Shown piece after piece: positions 58,610 through 64,000 of a DNA stretch of 64,000 nucleotides. Every line of letters begins with the position of its first letter. Positions within the stretch are counted from its first letter, which is position 1. The position numbers and the translations under genes were made by a program. Origin of the DNA: Psettodes erumei (lineage: Eukaryota > Chordata > Actinopteri > Pleuronectiformes > Psettodidae); the NCBI GenBank assembly GCA_016785225.1, contig JAFBJZ010000361.1, positions 248,001-312,000 on the forward strand, written 5' to 3'. The notes under the pieces are model-generated. The model was not told where the DNA came from. It did no database searches and saw only the letters and a program-made list of their open reading frames with translations.

Positions 58610-59349
58610 CCAGCCATTCAGACTGAAGCACCAGCCATGTGCAGAACCGCACATGGATCTGTTTGATCAGCGTAGGAGTCTGCGTAATCAGCTTGATCAA
58701 TGGCAGGGGATATCACTGCTGATCAGAGGAACACAGGCAGCCTCAGTCTCTGCTGAAGGTGACAGGATGGGGGGGGTAGAACAGAGAGAAAGGCGAGCAC
58801 AGTGACACCCACCTTCTTTCAGCAAGGGGGAGGATGAAAAACAGGCGGGAGGCGAGCGGAGAGAGCCCAAAAGAAAGAAGAGAGAGAAAGACATAAGTGG
58901 AGGTGCAGAAAGTGCAAACCATGTTTCTGATGACTCTTTCATTCTCTGCAGTTGCAATGAAAATCAAAGGGTCCATCTCTCGCTGCCAGGTGTTTTGTTA
59001 CACAGCTCAGGGAGTCATTTCACCACCGCCTTTGATCAACAGACAGGAACAGCCACTGCCCAGACACACACACACACACACTTGGGCCTGCAACTTTTTG
59101 ATCGCTGCAGGGTTTTGAAAATTTGAAAAAAAAAAAAAAAAAAGACGCTGAAGTTTTAAATTGAAGCTGCCGTTTCGAGTTCATCTTTCAATGTGACCGT
59201 TTGTGTCCTGCACCCAGAGCCCAAGACGCAGGACTCCCGAGGGGACGCCAACAACGAGGACGGGGAGGAGCGAGGGCCAGCGCACAGCGGCGGGGAGGAG
59301 GACGAGGACGGGGAGGAAGAGGAGGAGGCGTCACGGTGGAGGGGTCCAG
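16088..59349 (+). CDS. zfpm1: zfpm1 (FOG1), first three coding exons; gene continues beyond the window
   Basis: FOG1 is a nuclear multi-zinc-finger cofactor that binds the N-terminal finger of GATA1/2/3 and recruits NuRD; it is essential for erythroid and megakaryocyte development. Exons 16088-16127, 52236-52382 and 59218-59349 join in phase 1 each time to give residues 1-106. The N-terminus MSRRKQSKPRQIKR is the conserved RBBP4/MTA-binding motif. It continues SLGDLDGGEEN, matching FOG1 (IKRSLGD) rather than FOG2 (IKRPLED). Exon 3 is strongly acidic and ends SRWRGP, aligning with the FOG family W-x-G-P segment that precedes a conserved ELE block in the next exon. That exon and all the zinc fingers were not found before 64000. 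Intron 1 is 36.1 kb, intron 2 is 6.8 kb and intron 3 is at least 4.65 kb. Human comparisons are from memory. Confidence 0.92.
16378..16408. repeat. (CA)n microsatellite
   Basis: About 15 uninterrupted CA units just downstream of zfpm1 exon 1. Confidence 0.95.
16862..16873 (+). promoter_or_regulatory. GATA composite CTCCCGCTGATA, copy 1
   Basis: CTCCCGCTGATAGCCGCG, next to an AGATAG at about 16839. The same 12-mer recurs at 19694-19705. Confidence 0.35.
18498..18534. repeat. (GT)n microsatellite
   Basis: GT units with one GA interruption. It produces spurious VCVCVC reading frames. Confidence 0.95.
18916..18960. repeat. (CA)n microsatellite
   Basis: About 22 perfect CA units. Confidence 0.95.
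19203..19245 (+). other. G-run block (potential G-quadruplex)
   Basis: At least six runs of three or more G separated by one to two bases (GGGTGGGTGGG and longer runs). This fits a G-quadruplex motif on the transcribed gene's sense strand. Structure formation is an inference. Confidence 0.5.
19694..19705 (+). promoter_or_regulatory. GATA composite CTCCCGCTGATA, copy 2
   Basis: CTCCCGCTGATATCGCG, nearly identical to the copy at 16862 through 17 bases. Flanked by CGATAA and AGATAG motifs within about 140 bp. Confidence 0.35.
20241..20292. repeat. (TG)n microsatellite
   Basis: TG units interrupted by TT and GC near the left end. Confidence 0.95.
21400..21720 (+). promoter_or_regulatory. CpG-dense island inside zfpm1 intron 1
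   Basis: Very frequent CpG (for example GCGCGGCGGCGCGATCGCG), an octamer ATGCAAAT at 21495-21502 and an AGATAA near 21448. It could be an alternative promoter or enhancer. No exon is identified. Confidence 0.35.
22309..22339. repeat. (CA)n microsatellite
   Basis: Fifteen CA units following GCATG. Confidence 0.95.
25375..25423. repeat. (CT)n microsatellite
   Basis: TC units with TTTCTCTG interruptions. Confidence 0.95.
25557..25606. repeat. (GT)n microsatellite
   Basis: About 25 perfect GT units. Confidence 0.95.
25732..25793. repeat. (GT)n compound microsatellite
   Basis: GT units passing into GTGC units and back. Confidence 0.95.
26838..27127. promoter_or_regulatory. Dense GATA-site cluster (nine WGATAR in 290 bp)
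   Basis: TGATAA at 26838, 26891, 26903 and 27111; AGATAA at 27055 and 27122; AGATAG at 26916; reverse-strand sites TTATCA at 26990 and CTATCT at 27025. About 0.6 would be expected by chance in this length with equal base use. The position in the intron of a GATA cofactor gene suggests a GATA-bound enhancer. Confidence 0.55.
27128..29754 (+). other. zfpm1 intron 1, 27.1-29.8 kb
   Basis: No gene recognised. Contains a G-rich block at about 27300-27360, GA-rich and CT-rich tracts, a (GT)n near 28826-28850 and ordinary complex sequence. Confidence 0.6.
29755..29948. promoter_or_regulatory. GATA-site cluster (six WGATAR in 194 bp)
   Basis: TGATAA 29755, AGATAA 29768, TTATCT 29810, CTATCT 29814, TTATCT 29862, TGATAA 29943. 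Two further sites follow at 30082 and 30234. A candidate enhancer, by motif density only. Confidence 0.4.
30572..30812 (+). repeat. Teleost SINE-type dispersed repeat, degenerate copy
   Basis: Opens GGGGCACAGGGGTTAGCGCT then GTCGCCTCAC (A-box-like head). It continues through TGCGTGGAGTTT, CCCAAAAACATCCAGGTCGG, GACTCTAAACTG and ACACCTGTCCAGGGTGCGCC, then CAGCTGGGGCGGGCTCCAGC, and ends ATAGAAAATG. These blocks occur in this order in a SINE/LINE-tail repeat common in teleost genomes (from memory). The B-box region is deleted and the copy is unusually GC-rich. Confidence 0.8.
31276..31334. repeat. (GA)n microsatellite
   Basis: GA units with GGGA interruptions on the left. Confidence 0.95.
31853..31867 (+). 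promoter_or_regulatory. GATA composite CTCCAGAGCTGATAA
   Basis: Matches, at 13 of 15 bases, the reverse complement of the element at 45427 and 61270. Neighbouring CTATCA (31788) and CTATCT (31808) make a small GATA group. Confidence 0.35.
33000..33200 (+). other. Second CpG-dense block in zfpm1 intron 1
   Basis: High CpG frequency across about 200 bp (for example GACGCGCGGCCCGCC and GCGCGCGTCGGCG), unlike the AT-rich flanks. No exon or start site is evident. Confidence 0.35.
35588..35645 (+). repeat. Unnamed dispersed repeat, copy 1
   Basis: AACAGAACATTCAGTCTTTT, then a diverged stretch, then ATCTACCTGGTAG. Aligns with 42477-42528 with few differences and one small gap. Both copies follow an A/T-rich tract. 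No known family assigned. Confidence 0.55.
36757..36985. promoter_or_regulatory. GATA-site cluster around a CA repeat (seven WGATAR in 229 bp)
   Basis: TTATCT 36757, TTATCA 36762, TGATAG 36769, AGATAG 36793, CTATCA 36840, TTATCT 36873, AGATAG 36980. The first three overlap or abut within 18 bp. A (CA)n run (36900-36947) interrupts the cluster. Confidence 0.45.
36900..36947. repeat. (CA)n microsatellite
   Basis: Twenty-four perfect CA units inside the 36.8 kb GATA cluster. Confidence 0.95.
37025..37145 (+). repeat. Probable decayed SINE-type repeat
   Basis: Contains CAGGTTCAAACTCC (B-box-like) and TTTGAGCAAAGCACTTAACC. The latter resembles a phrase that recurs in fish interspersed repeats (GAGCAAGGCACTTAACCCC, from memory). 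Ends are unclear. Confidence 0.45.
37146..40649 (+). other. zfpm1 intron 1, 37.1-40.6 kb
   Basis: No gene recognised. Contains a long (TG)n at 38559-38603, C-rich/CCA-rich blocks at 39210-39420 and a (GT)n at 39981-40011. The rest is ordinary intron. Confidence 0.6.
38559..38603. repeat. (TG)n microsatellite
   Basis: About 22 perfect TG units. Confidence 0.95.
40650..41030 (-). pseudogene. Unidentified coding-like stretch on the minus strand inside zfpm1 intron 1
   Basis: From 40995 down to 40780 an ATG-opened frame of 71 codons reads MQQELPKGWFECAYTEG and later SFDPSQYKSFMDILVKKRVR, not low complexity. It stops at a TGA. The next frame then continues as cysteine-rich sequence (CDTCRRLQPDNWITVGCKYQ) to a stop at 40650. 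In-frame codons without a stop extend a little upstream of the ATG. This pattern fits one coding sequence with a single frame break: a pseudogene, a captured retrocopy, or two exons with an unseen junction. I do not recognise the family. Confidence 0.4.
42477..42528 (+). repeat. Unnamed dispersed repeat, copy 2
   Basis: AACAGAACCTTCAGTCATTT, then ATCTACCTGTAAGCTACC. Pairs with the copy at 35588-35645. Homology probably extends beyond the core but decays. Confidence 0.55.
43022..43055. repeat. (TG)n microsatellite
   Basis: About 17 TG units. Confidence 0.95.
44012..44033. repeat. (TA)n microsatellite
   Basis: Eleven TA units. Confidence 0.9.
45427..45443 (-). promoter_or_regulatory. GATA composite CTATCAGCTCCGGAGCA, copy A
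   Basis: A 17-bp sequence identical to 61270-61286. Also within 300 bp: CTATCA and AGATAG overlapping at about 45533-45541, and CTATCT near 45700. Confidence 0.45.
46338..46350 (-). promoter_or_regulatory. GATA composite CTATCAGCTCCGA, copy B
   Basis: Shares 12 bases (CTATCAGCTCCG) with copies at 45427 and 61270, followed by one further A. The surrounding 130 bp is complex sequence with ATGCAAAATATC and AAATAGCTATTATG. Confidence 0.4.
46351..52235 (+). other. zfpm1 intron 1, distal part
   Basis: No gene recognised. Purine-rich and (GGGA)n tracts dominate 46.2-46.75 kb. From about 50.2 to 51.8 kb the sequence is complex, nearly free of CA/GT microsatellites and rich in TAATTA-type motifs, as conserved noncoding DNA often is. 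Conservation cannot be judged here. Confidence 0.55.
46566..46602. repeat. (GGGA)n tract
   Basis: Nine GGGA tetramers within a longer purine-only stretch (46.2-46.75 kb). Confidence 0.9.
52236..52382 (+). CDS. zfpm1: zfpm1 exon 2
   Basis: A 147-bp symmetric phase 1-1 exon encoding residues 14-62. It begins SLGDLDGGEENTLDSHSLSG, passes through an acidic Ser/Asp stretch, and ends PPPYTPLYNE. The acceptor has an excellent pyrimidine tract (CCCCTCCTCTTCCCCGCCCAG region) and the donor is GTGAGT. No ATG lies in frame within it, so it is invisible to ATG-based ORF calling. Confidence 0.9.
53627..53661. repeat. (CT)n microsatellite
   Basis: About 15 CT units in zfpm1 intron 2. Confidence 0.95.
55620..55980 (-). 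mobile_element. Decayed mariner-like (Tc1/mariner superfamily) transposase fragment
   Basis: Read on the minus strand, 55977-55915 gives DQTWVCSHKPETKQIPSLWK in one frame. 55900-55791 gives GEFIPPGQAVNAGFYRTVLG and RLRDDIQRRQP in another. Lower coordinates give TTVAPHPRD and LKGRAPHL. Mariner transposases have, in the same order, GDETWVYGYDPETKQ, EFVPPGQTVN.AFY..VL.RLR, TTIPHPPYSPD and LKG (from memory). Frame changes and a stop after RRQPGAPSP show it is dead. No terminal inverted repeats were identified. Confidence 0.75.
57015..57092. repeat. Long (GT)n microsatellite
   Basis: Thirty-three perfect GT units followed by GCGTGTGTGCGCGC. This is the longest dinucleotide run in the window. Confidence 0.97.
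57707..57767. repeat. (TGA)n trinucleotide repeat
   Basis: TGA units passing into TGGTGA near the right end. Confidence 0.95.
58575..58608. repeat. (CA)n microsatellite
   Basis: Seventeen CA units. Confidence 0.95.
59218..59349 (+). CDS. zfpm1: zfpm1 exon 3
   Basis: A 132-bp symmetric phase 1-1 exon encoding residues 63-106. It begins PKTQDSRGDANNEDGEERG, then runs of Glu/Asp, then ASRWRGP. Acceptor CTGCACCCAG, donor GTCAGC. The acidic composition and W-x-G-P end match the same region of FOG1 and FOG2. Confidence 0.9.
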
Positions 59350-59502
59350 GTCAGCGCGCCCCCAGCATTTCCAGTAAACACCATCGATCTCGCAGTTGCG
59401 ACACATGACTAACGCGCTGACCCGCAACCAGTAAACTGACACTGTCCAACACAAGATGGGCTTCACATTCAGTGAAATGAAAAGAACGCTTTCACAACAC
59501 AG

Positions 59503-59830
59503 TTTAAAACCCCTTAACGCCTACTGTCGCGATTTGGCAACAAACCACTTCCGCTCCAAAACAGCCAAAATAGCGTCTGTATTAGTATTGCTTTGTTACA
59601 TTAATAAAAGAATCTTCATACCTGAGATGGGAACAGGTATTTTTTTTTACCTTTATTGCCTGTTGTCACTAATTTGCATCATAGATAATAGATAATAGAT
59701 TTATATCTATTTTATCTGCTATACTCAAATTAACACTTTCAACTTAATTTAGCATCTACTTGAAAGCAAAAACACACACCAAAATTTTTTTTGATAATTG
59801 GAAATAAATTCAGGCGTTAAGGGGTTAAAA
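59503..59830. mobile_element. Probable MITE with 15-bp terminal inverted repeats
   Basis: AACCCCTTAACGCCT at 59508-59522 is the exact reverse complement of AGGCGTTAAGGGGTT at 59812-59826. TTAA flanks the right end and, two bases off, the left end, as in piggyBac-type insertions. The 320-bp span is noncoding with an AT-rich interior. It sits about 150 bp after the zfpm1 exon 3 donor. The family assignment is tentative. Confidence 0.6.
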
Positions 59831-61269
59831 AAAAGAAATACCTGCACCCTTTTATAAAACTGTAAAAAGCAGTCCAGCGTCAGACAGCGGGCCTTTTCCA
59901 TGACAGACAGTCCTCAGTTTCTGGTCGCGCCGGCAGCTGTTGTCCACAGTCAGATCTTGTGACAGCATTTCGTTTCCAGGCTTTTTTAACTCAGATGAAA
60001 AACGGAGCATGATGAGTATGAAGGGAAAGTTAAAGTAAGACGAACAAGGCCACGTGTTCTCTCTGCCCTCACTATGAGCAGCCTTTCAGACGCTGGCACC
60101 AGCTCACAGGGCTGGAGACAGTTTCTCAGCCAGGGCTTATTCAGGTCCCCTTTTTTCATTATTTTGGATTTTAGTTGAACTCCACTGCTGTCAGATATTT
60201 TTGGACTTTTACTATTAATATGAATGTAATCTTCAGGGGGAAAAGAGTCGTGCTGTATCACACAGGAAACCAAATATTTCACAAATTTAGAAGTATACAT
60301 TTCTGTCATGGTACAGAAAAGTCTCGTTGTGTATCTGTACATGTAATTTTTGGCACTTTAACGACAGGGTTAAAGGTTAATCAGCCAAAACCCCTGATGA
60401 AGGAACGGTCGTGGTAATGGTCAAGAAACAAAACACGGCGAGGGACAGCCCGCACCGTCCTCCACCGCCTTCCCCTCCCTCATAACGAGGCGTGAGATTG
60501 TTGTGATGCGCTGCGGGATGGTCTGGAGCGGCTGTAATTTCCACACGCCCAGATGCTCCGATCAGCATCCGAATAGGCTCTCGGGTGCGTCTCGAAGGTG
60601 TCCTCACGTGGCGCCTCCCGCCAGTGTCTTCCAGGGTCCGTTGTGTCGCCCTGTAGGAGATGTGAATATGACAGGCCGGGGGGGGAAAAAATTTATTCGA
60701 GTCATAACAAACACACGCGCGCGCACGGCTAAGAGGAGATAACAAGTAAATCCGCATAATTTTATTATTTATTTCCTCTCTTATCGAGGTTTGTTTGGTT
60801 ATTTATTTCTCTCTGTCTGTTGTCTTCAATGAGTTAAACAATGCAAGAAGATTACCGCACTATCTGGCATTATTTCCTTTTCAAGCTGTGCACGTTTTAT
60901 GTACGTCCCTGCATGTGCATCTGCATACAGTGTGGAATCTGTACGGGTGTTTGTGTGCGCACGTGTGGGTTTTTTTTTGTTGTTTTTTTTTTTTTTTTAA
61001 TTCCTCTGCTGGGGAAGAGAGGATGTGTTCATTATCGTCCTGTCCCAGCCTCGTCCCTTTAACAGTAATTGGAGCGATATTAATTGCTGCGCGGTGGCTG
61101 GTTGATGGTAGCACTATGATGCGCACTGATAGGGCCCCTCGTTTTTTTTTTTTCTCTCTCTCTCTCTCTCTCTCCTTCCTCTCCTCCTCACAAACTAACT
61201 GCCGGGTGAGTGAGGCAGGGAATGGATGAGGGGGGAGGTGGGGGGGAGTAAGGGAGAGAGATAGCCCCT

Positions 61270-61286
61270 CTATCAGCTCCGGAGCA
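61270..61286 (-). promoter_or_regulatory. GATA composite CTATCAGCTCCGGAGCA, copy C (zfpm1 intron 3)
   Basis: Identical over 17 bp to 45427-45443. AGATAG lies 11 bp upstream and TTATCA about 20 bp downstream, so three GATA sites fall within about 45 bp. Confidence 0.45.
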
Positions 61287-61369
61287 GGCGCTGTCTTTAT
61301 CAGGAGCACGATTGGCAAAAAGGAAACTTTGACCGGTCTGAATTTTTCTCTTATCGTCAAGCCTCCCCT

Positions 61370-61415
61370 TCCTCCCTCCCTCCCTCCCTCCCTCCCTCCC
61401 TCCCTCCATCCATCC
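61370..61415. repeat. (CTCC)n tract
   Basis: CTCC tetramers passing into CATC, about 85 bp right of composite element copy C. Confidence 0.9.
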
Positions 61416-64000
61416 ACCTTCTCTTCCTCTGGTCTCTCCATCACCGCTAACAACCCCACTAACAGCCCCTCCCTCCTCCCTCACCACCCACCCCCCTAAC
61501 AGCATACATGTCTCCCTTCTTTCTCCCCGTCTCCTCATTGTTTCCCCTCTCTCTCCGTCTTTGTCCTGCGAGTCACGCGGGGCCCGGAATCGCCGGCTAA
61601 TGTGCTTGTGTTCTTACAGAATGTTCACCATGTATCAGACAATTCCCATAAACAGATGGGAGGGAGAGCGCATGGGCTGGTATGGAAATAAACTGGCTTT
61701 TATCTCGCGGGAGTGTTGGCATTCCACTCGTTTCTCACTGTTGTTGCCTTTGAGACACTCGCGCTCCTGGGACCACAAGTTTCCAGCTTTTAATCTCATG
61801 GGCTTTCACAGTCTAGTTGTACTTCCAGTACTGTCACTGTATATCCTTTGTGCATAACACAAACAAGCTGACACAACTTAAACAATGAATTGATTTTGAA
61901 TTTGTTTTTGTCTACCAGTCAGCTCTAGTTGAAAGAAAATGGACATTAAAGTCCTTTTTTATTATTTTTATATACAGTAAGAGAAAAGAATACAATTTTT
62001 CTTAGCCATGCCAATTTTTCCATCTCTTTACCAGCACAGGCAGTCATTATACTTTAAGTTTTTAGCTCTATCCATCCATGCATTGTATTACTGGAGATAT
62101 ATAGTCAGTCAGTTTTAGGCCTAACCACCATATTACATACATATGCATAGATCTGCTCAACTCAAGCAGTCTTGTGTAATACAAAGTCTAAATTCACTGA
62201 ATATGACCATACTAACTATATTTCAAAGGTTAAAATGTGACTCGTTCTAGTTTGACACACAATAATTCCTAATTATAAAAATAGTCATTTCCCTCTCTGT
62301 GCACACTTTGTGTTCTAACCTTATGATAATAATCACTCGGTTTATTCAAATGACTTATTCAAATAATTCCTTGTCGCAGTCATTACCGTTGTTGGGGCAG
62401 ACTGATATTAACATGAAACAGAGAAAACAACAACAGAACATTTAAATTCATCCTTTCTGTCTGAGTTTTTTTTTTCCCTTCTTCCTGCTTAAAGATAATA
62501 CAGTTCATTACTGGACACAAAATTTTTCAATCGACTGTTTGACACTGTCTCCTCAGTACGTAATGAGTTGTTTATATGTCAGTCTGAATGAATTCCTCAG
62601 TCACTGATGATAGTCAAGGCAATTCTTTTTTTCTCTCTCTCCCTCTCTCTTAATTTTTTTCTACCATTTTCAGCCAACTGCGGCTATCAAAACATTGGCT
62701 TTGTGGCTTACATTGATATGAAAAAAAAACAACATTCAAATGAAAAGGGGCAATAAGCTTGGGCTTCAGAAATGTTGCGTTTCTTTTCTCTGATGCATCG
62801 CTCATCTTAAAACAGTCAACATGATGTCTGCGTGTCCTCCGTCAGTGTGACGAGGGCGTTGCGGTGGCACAGAGCTGAGGAGAAGTAAAGGTGGGAGCGA
62901 GTCCCTATCAGGGATGGAGTGATACGCTAAAGCCGGCTTTTTAATCTACAGTGTGTCCGTACTGCATGATATGCAAAATAAATTATGAAGAGAAGGGGGG
63001 GAAAAAAGTATCTTCTGAATGACCTTGCAGGCTGGAGGGTTCAATATTTTCTCCCTCGCTGCTTAAAATTCTTGATATGCAAATGGGTGTCACAGTAATC
63101 CCTTGTCATTCGCTGGCTGGCTGGCGGTCGCCGCACATTCCCTCCTTCCAGTACTGTGCAGAGATTCATTGTCAGTGGCCTGAAAGAATGCATCGCTGCA
63201 CGCCGAAAATGTTTCATATCCGAGGCGAACGGAGGAAATGACTGAAACATCCGCAAAATCTATGAATATGAATGAAGAGGAAGACCTTCAGATGTGTAGG
63301 ACCTCAGAAGAAGGTTGCGCTGATGGCATTATCGTCTCGGAAACATGGTGACAACACTGGACAATACGGGCACTCTAGGGTGCTCGTGGATCTGTTCGTC
63401 ACAGATCCACCATTGAGCCCAGTGTAAAAGTGATTTTCTCGTAATTATTCAGTTAATAGGTCAGTTTTTCAGTTGACAAAATAAAAAAAACCCTTTCGGC
63501 TTTTCTTTTCTCATGTGATGGTTCATTTATCGTTTTCTGATTTTGGAGCATTGGTTGGACAAAGTAAGTAATTCAAAGACGTAGGTCAACTTGGACTGTG
63601 GGAAATAGTAACAAATATTTTCACAGTGTTTGGCATTATAGAAACCAAACAATGAATCAGTTCATGAATAAATGGGCCGTTAATAGGCAATGAAAATAAT
63701 CATTAGTTGCAGCCCCAATTTAGGGCGTGAATCTCTGTGCACAGGCAAAGTTATTTGCATAAACATTAGCTTAACCTAAAAACTGCAAACGCCATAATTT
63801 CTGAAGTATTCCTGTGGTCAGGCCTTTTTTTGTTACCAATTACCTAAAGATTTTCCTGTCCATTCCATGGAGCTGCAACAAATGATATTTTTTTTTTATT
63901 ATTCATTAATCTTCTGGTCATTGACTTGATTAATTGTTTGGTTCATAAAATGTCAGAAAACAGTGAAAAATGAGCGTCACGGTTTCCCACAGTTCCGGCT

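Larger units (their letters stand above)
52383..59217 (+). other. zfpm1 intron 2
   Basis: No gene of its own recognised. Holds (CT)n at 53627-53661, GATA motifs at 53855-53880 and 54186-54210, a decayed mariner-like transposase (55620-55980), a long (GT)n (57015-57092) and a (TGA)n (57707-57767). Confidence 0.6.
59350..64000 (+). other. zfpm1 intron 3 (incomplete)
   Basis: Apart from the MITE and the GATA group at 61255-61311, no gene is recognised. I looked for the next FOG exon (ELE...QDG...WGPF) and found nothing convincing. From 61.9 kb to the end the sequence is complex, AT-rich and nearly microsatellite-free. Confidence 0.6.

Noticed and set aside
60881..61459. 192-codon minus-strand open frame
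   Set aside because: Built from GGGA, GA and poly-A tracts (GREGGREGG, KKKKK), with no complex domain.
59350..64000. Possible zfpm1 exon 4 in the window
   Set aside because: The expected ELE...QDG...SWGPF block was searched for after AG acceptors and not found, so the exon most likely lies to the right of 64000.

Overview
This is vertebrate genomic DNA, most likely from a ray-finned fish. Coding sequence is cut into short exons with GT/AG introns. Long introns are full of (CA)n/(GT)n microsatellites, and one dispersed repeat (30.57-30.81 kb) matches, from memory, a SINE/LINE-tail sequence common in teleosts. No prokaryotic gene layout, CRISPR array, rRNA gene or complete tRNA gene was seen.

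Left part (about 0.4-11.4 kb): a complete 13-exon carboxylesterase gene of the CES2/fatty acyl-CoA hydrolase medium-chain type lies on the minus strand (coding 11322 to 3605). All splice phases agree and give a 556-residue protein. It has a signal peptide, an HGGG oxyanion hole, catalytic Ser222, Glu340 and His451, and the two expected disulfide pairs. To its left are a CpG-rich promoter-like block (2.46-3.09 kb) and unrecognised coding-like fragments (0.4-2.3 kb).

Middle and right (15.4-64 kb): the 5' part of zfpm1 (FOG1), the zinc-finger cofactor of GATA transcription factors, lies on the plus strand. Exon 1 carries a perfect Kozak ATG and the N-terminal NuRD-binding motif. Exons 2 and 3 (147 and 132 bp) lie at 52.24 and 59.22 kb. 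All three junctions are phase 1, so the window encodes the first 106 residues. The zinc-finger exons lie beyond 64 kb. The two genes are head to head, about 4 kb apart.

Intron 1 of zfpm1 (36.1 kb) has no recognised gene, but it holds dense clusters of GATA-factor sites (nine WGATAR motifs in 290 bp at 26.84-27.13 kb), a recurring composite element around CTATCAGCTCCGGAGC, internal CpG-dense islands, a SINE, a two-copy unnamed repeat and many simple repeats. Since zfpm1 encodes a GATA cofactor, and mouse Fog1 is a known GATA-1 target, a feedback enhancer landscape is the natural inference. A decayed mariner-like transposase lies in intron 2, a probable MITE lies just after exon 3, and an unidentified coding-like stretch lies on the minus strand at 40.65-41.03 kb.
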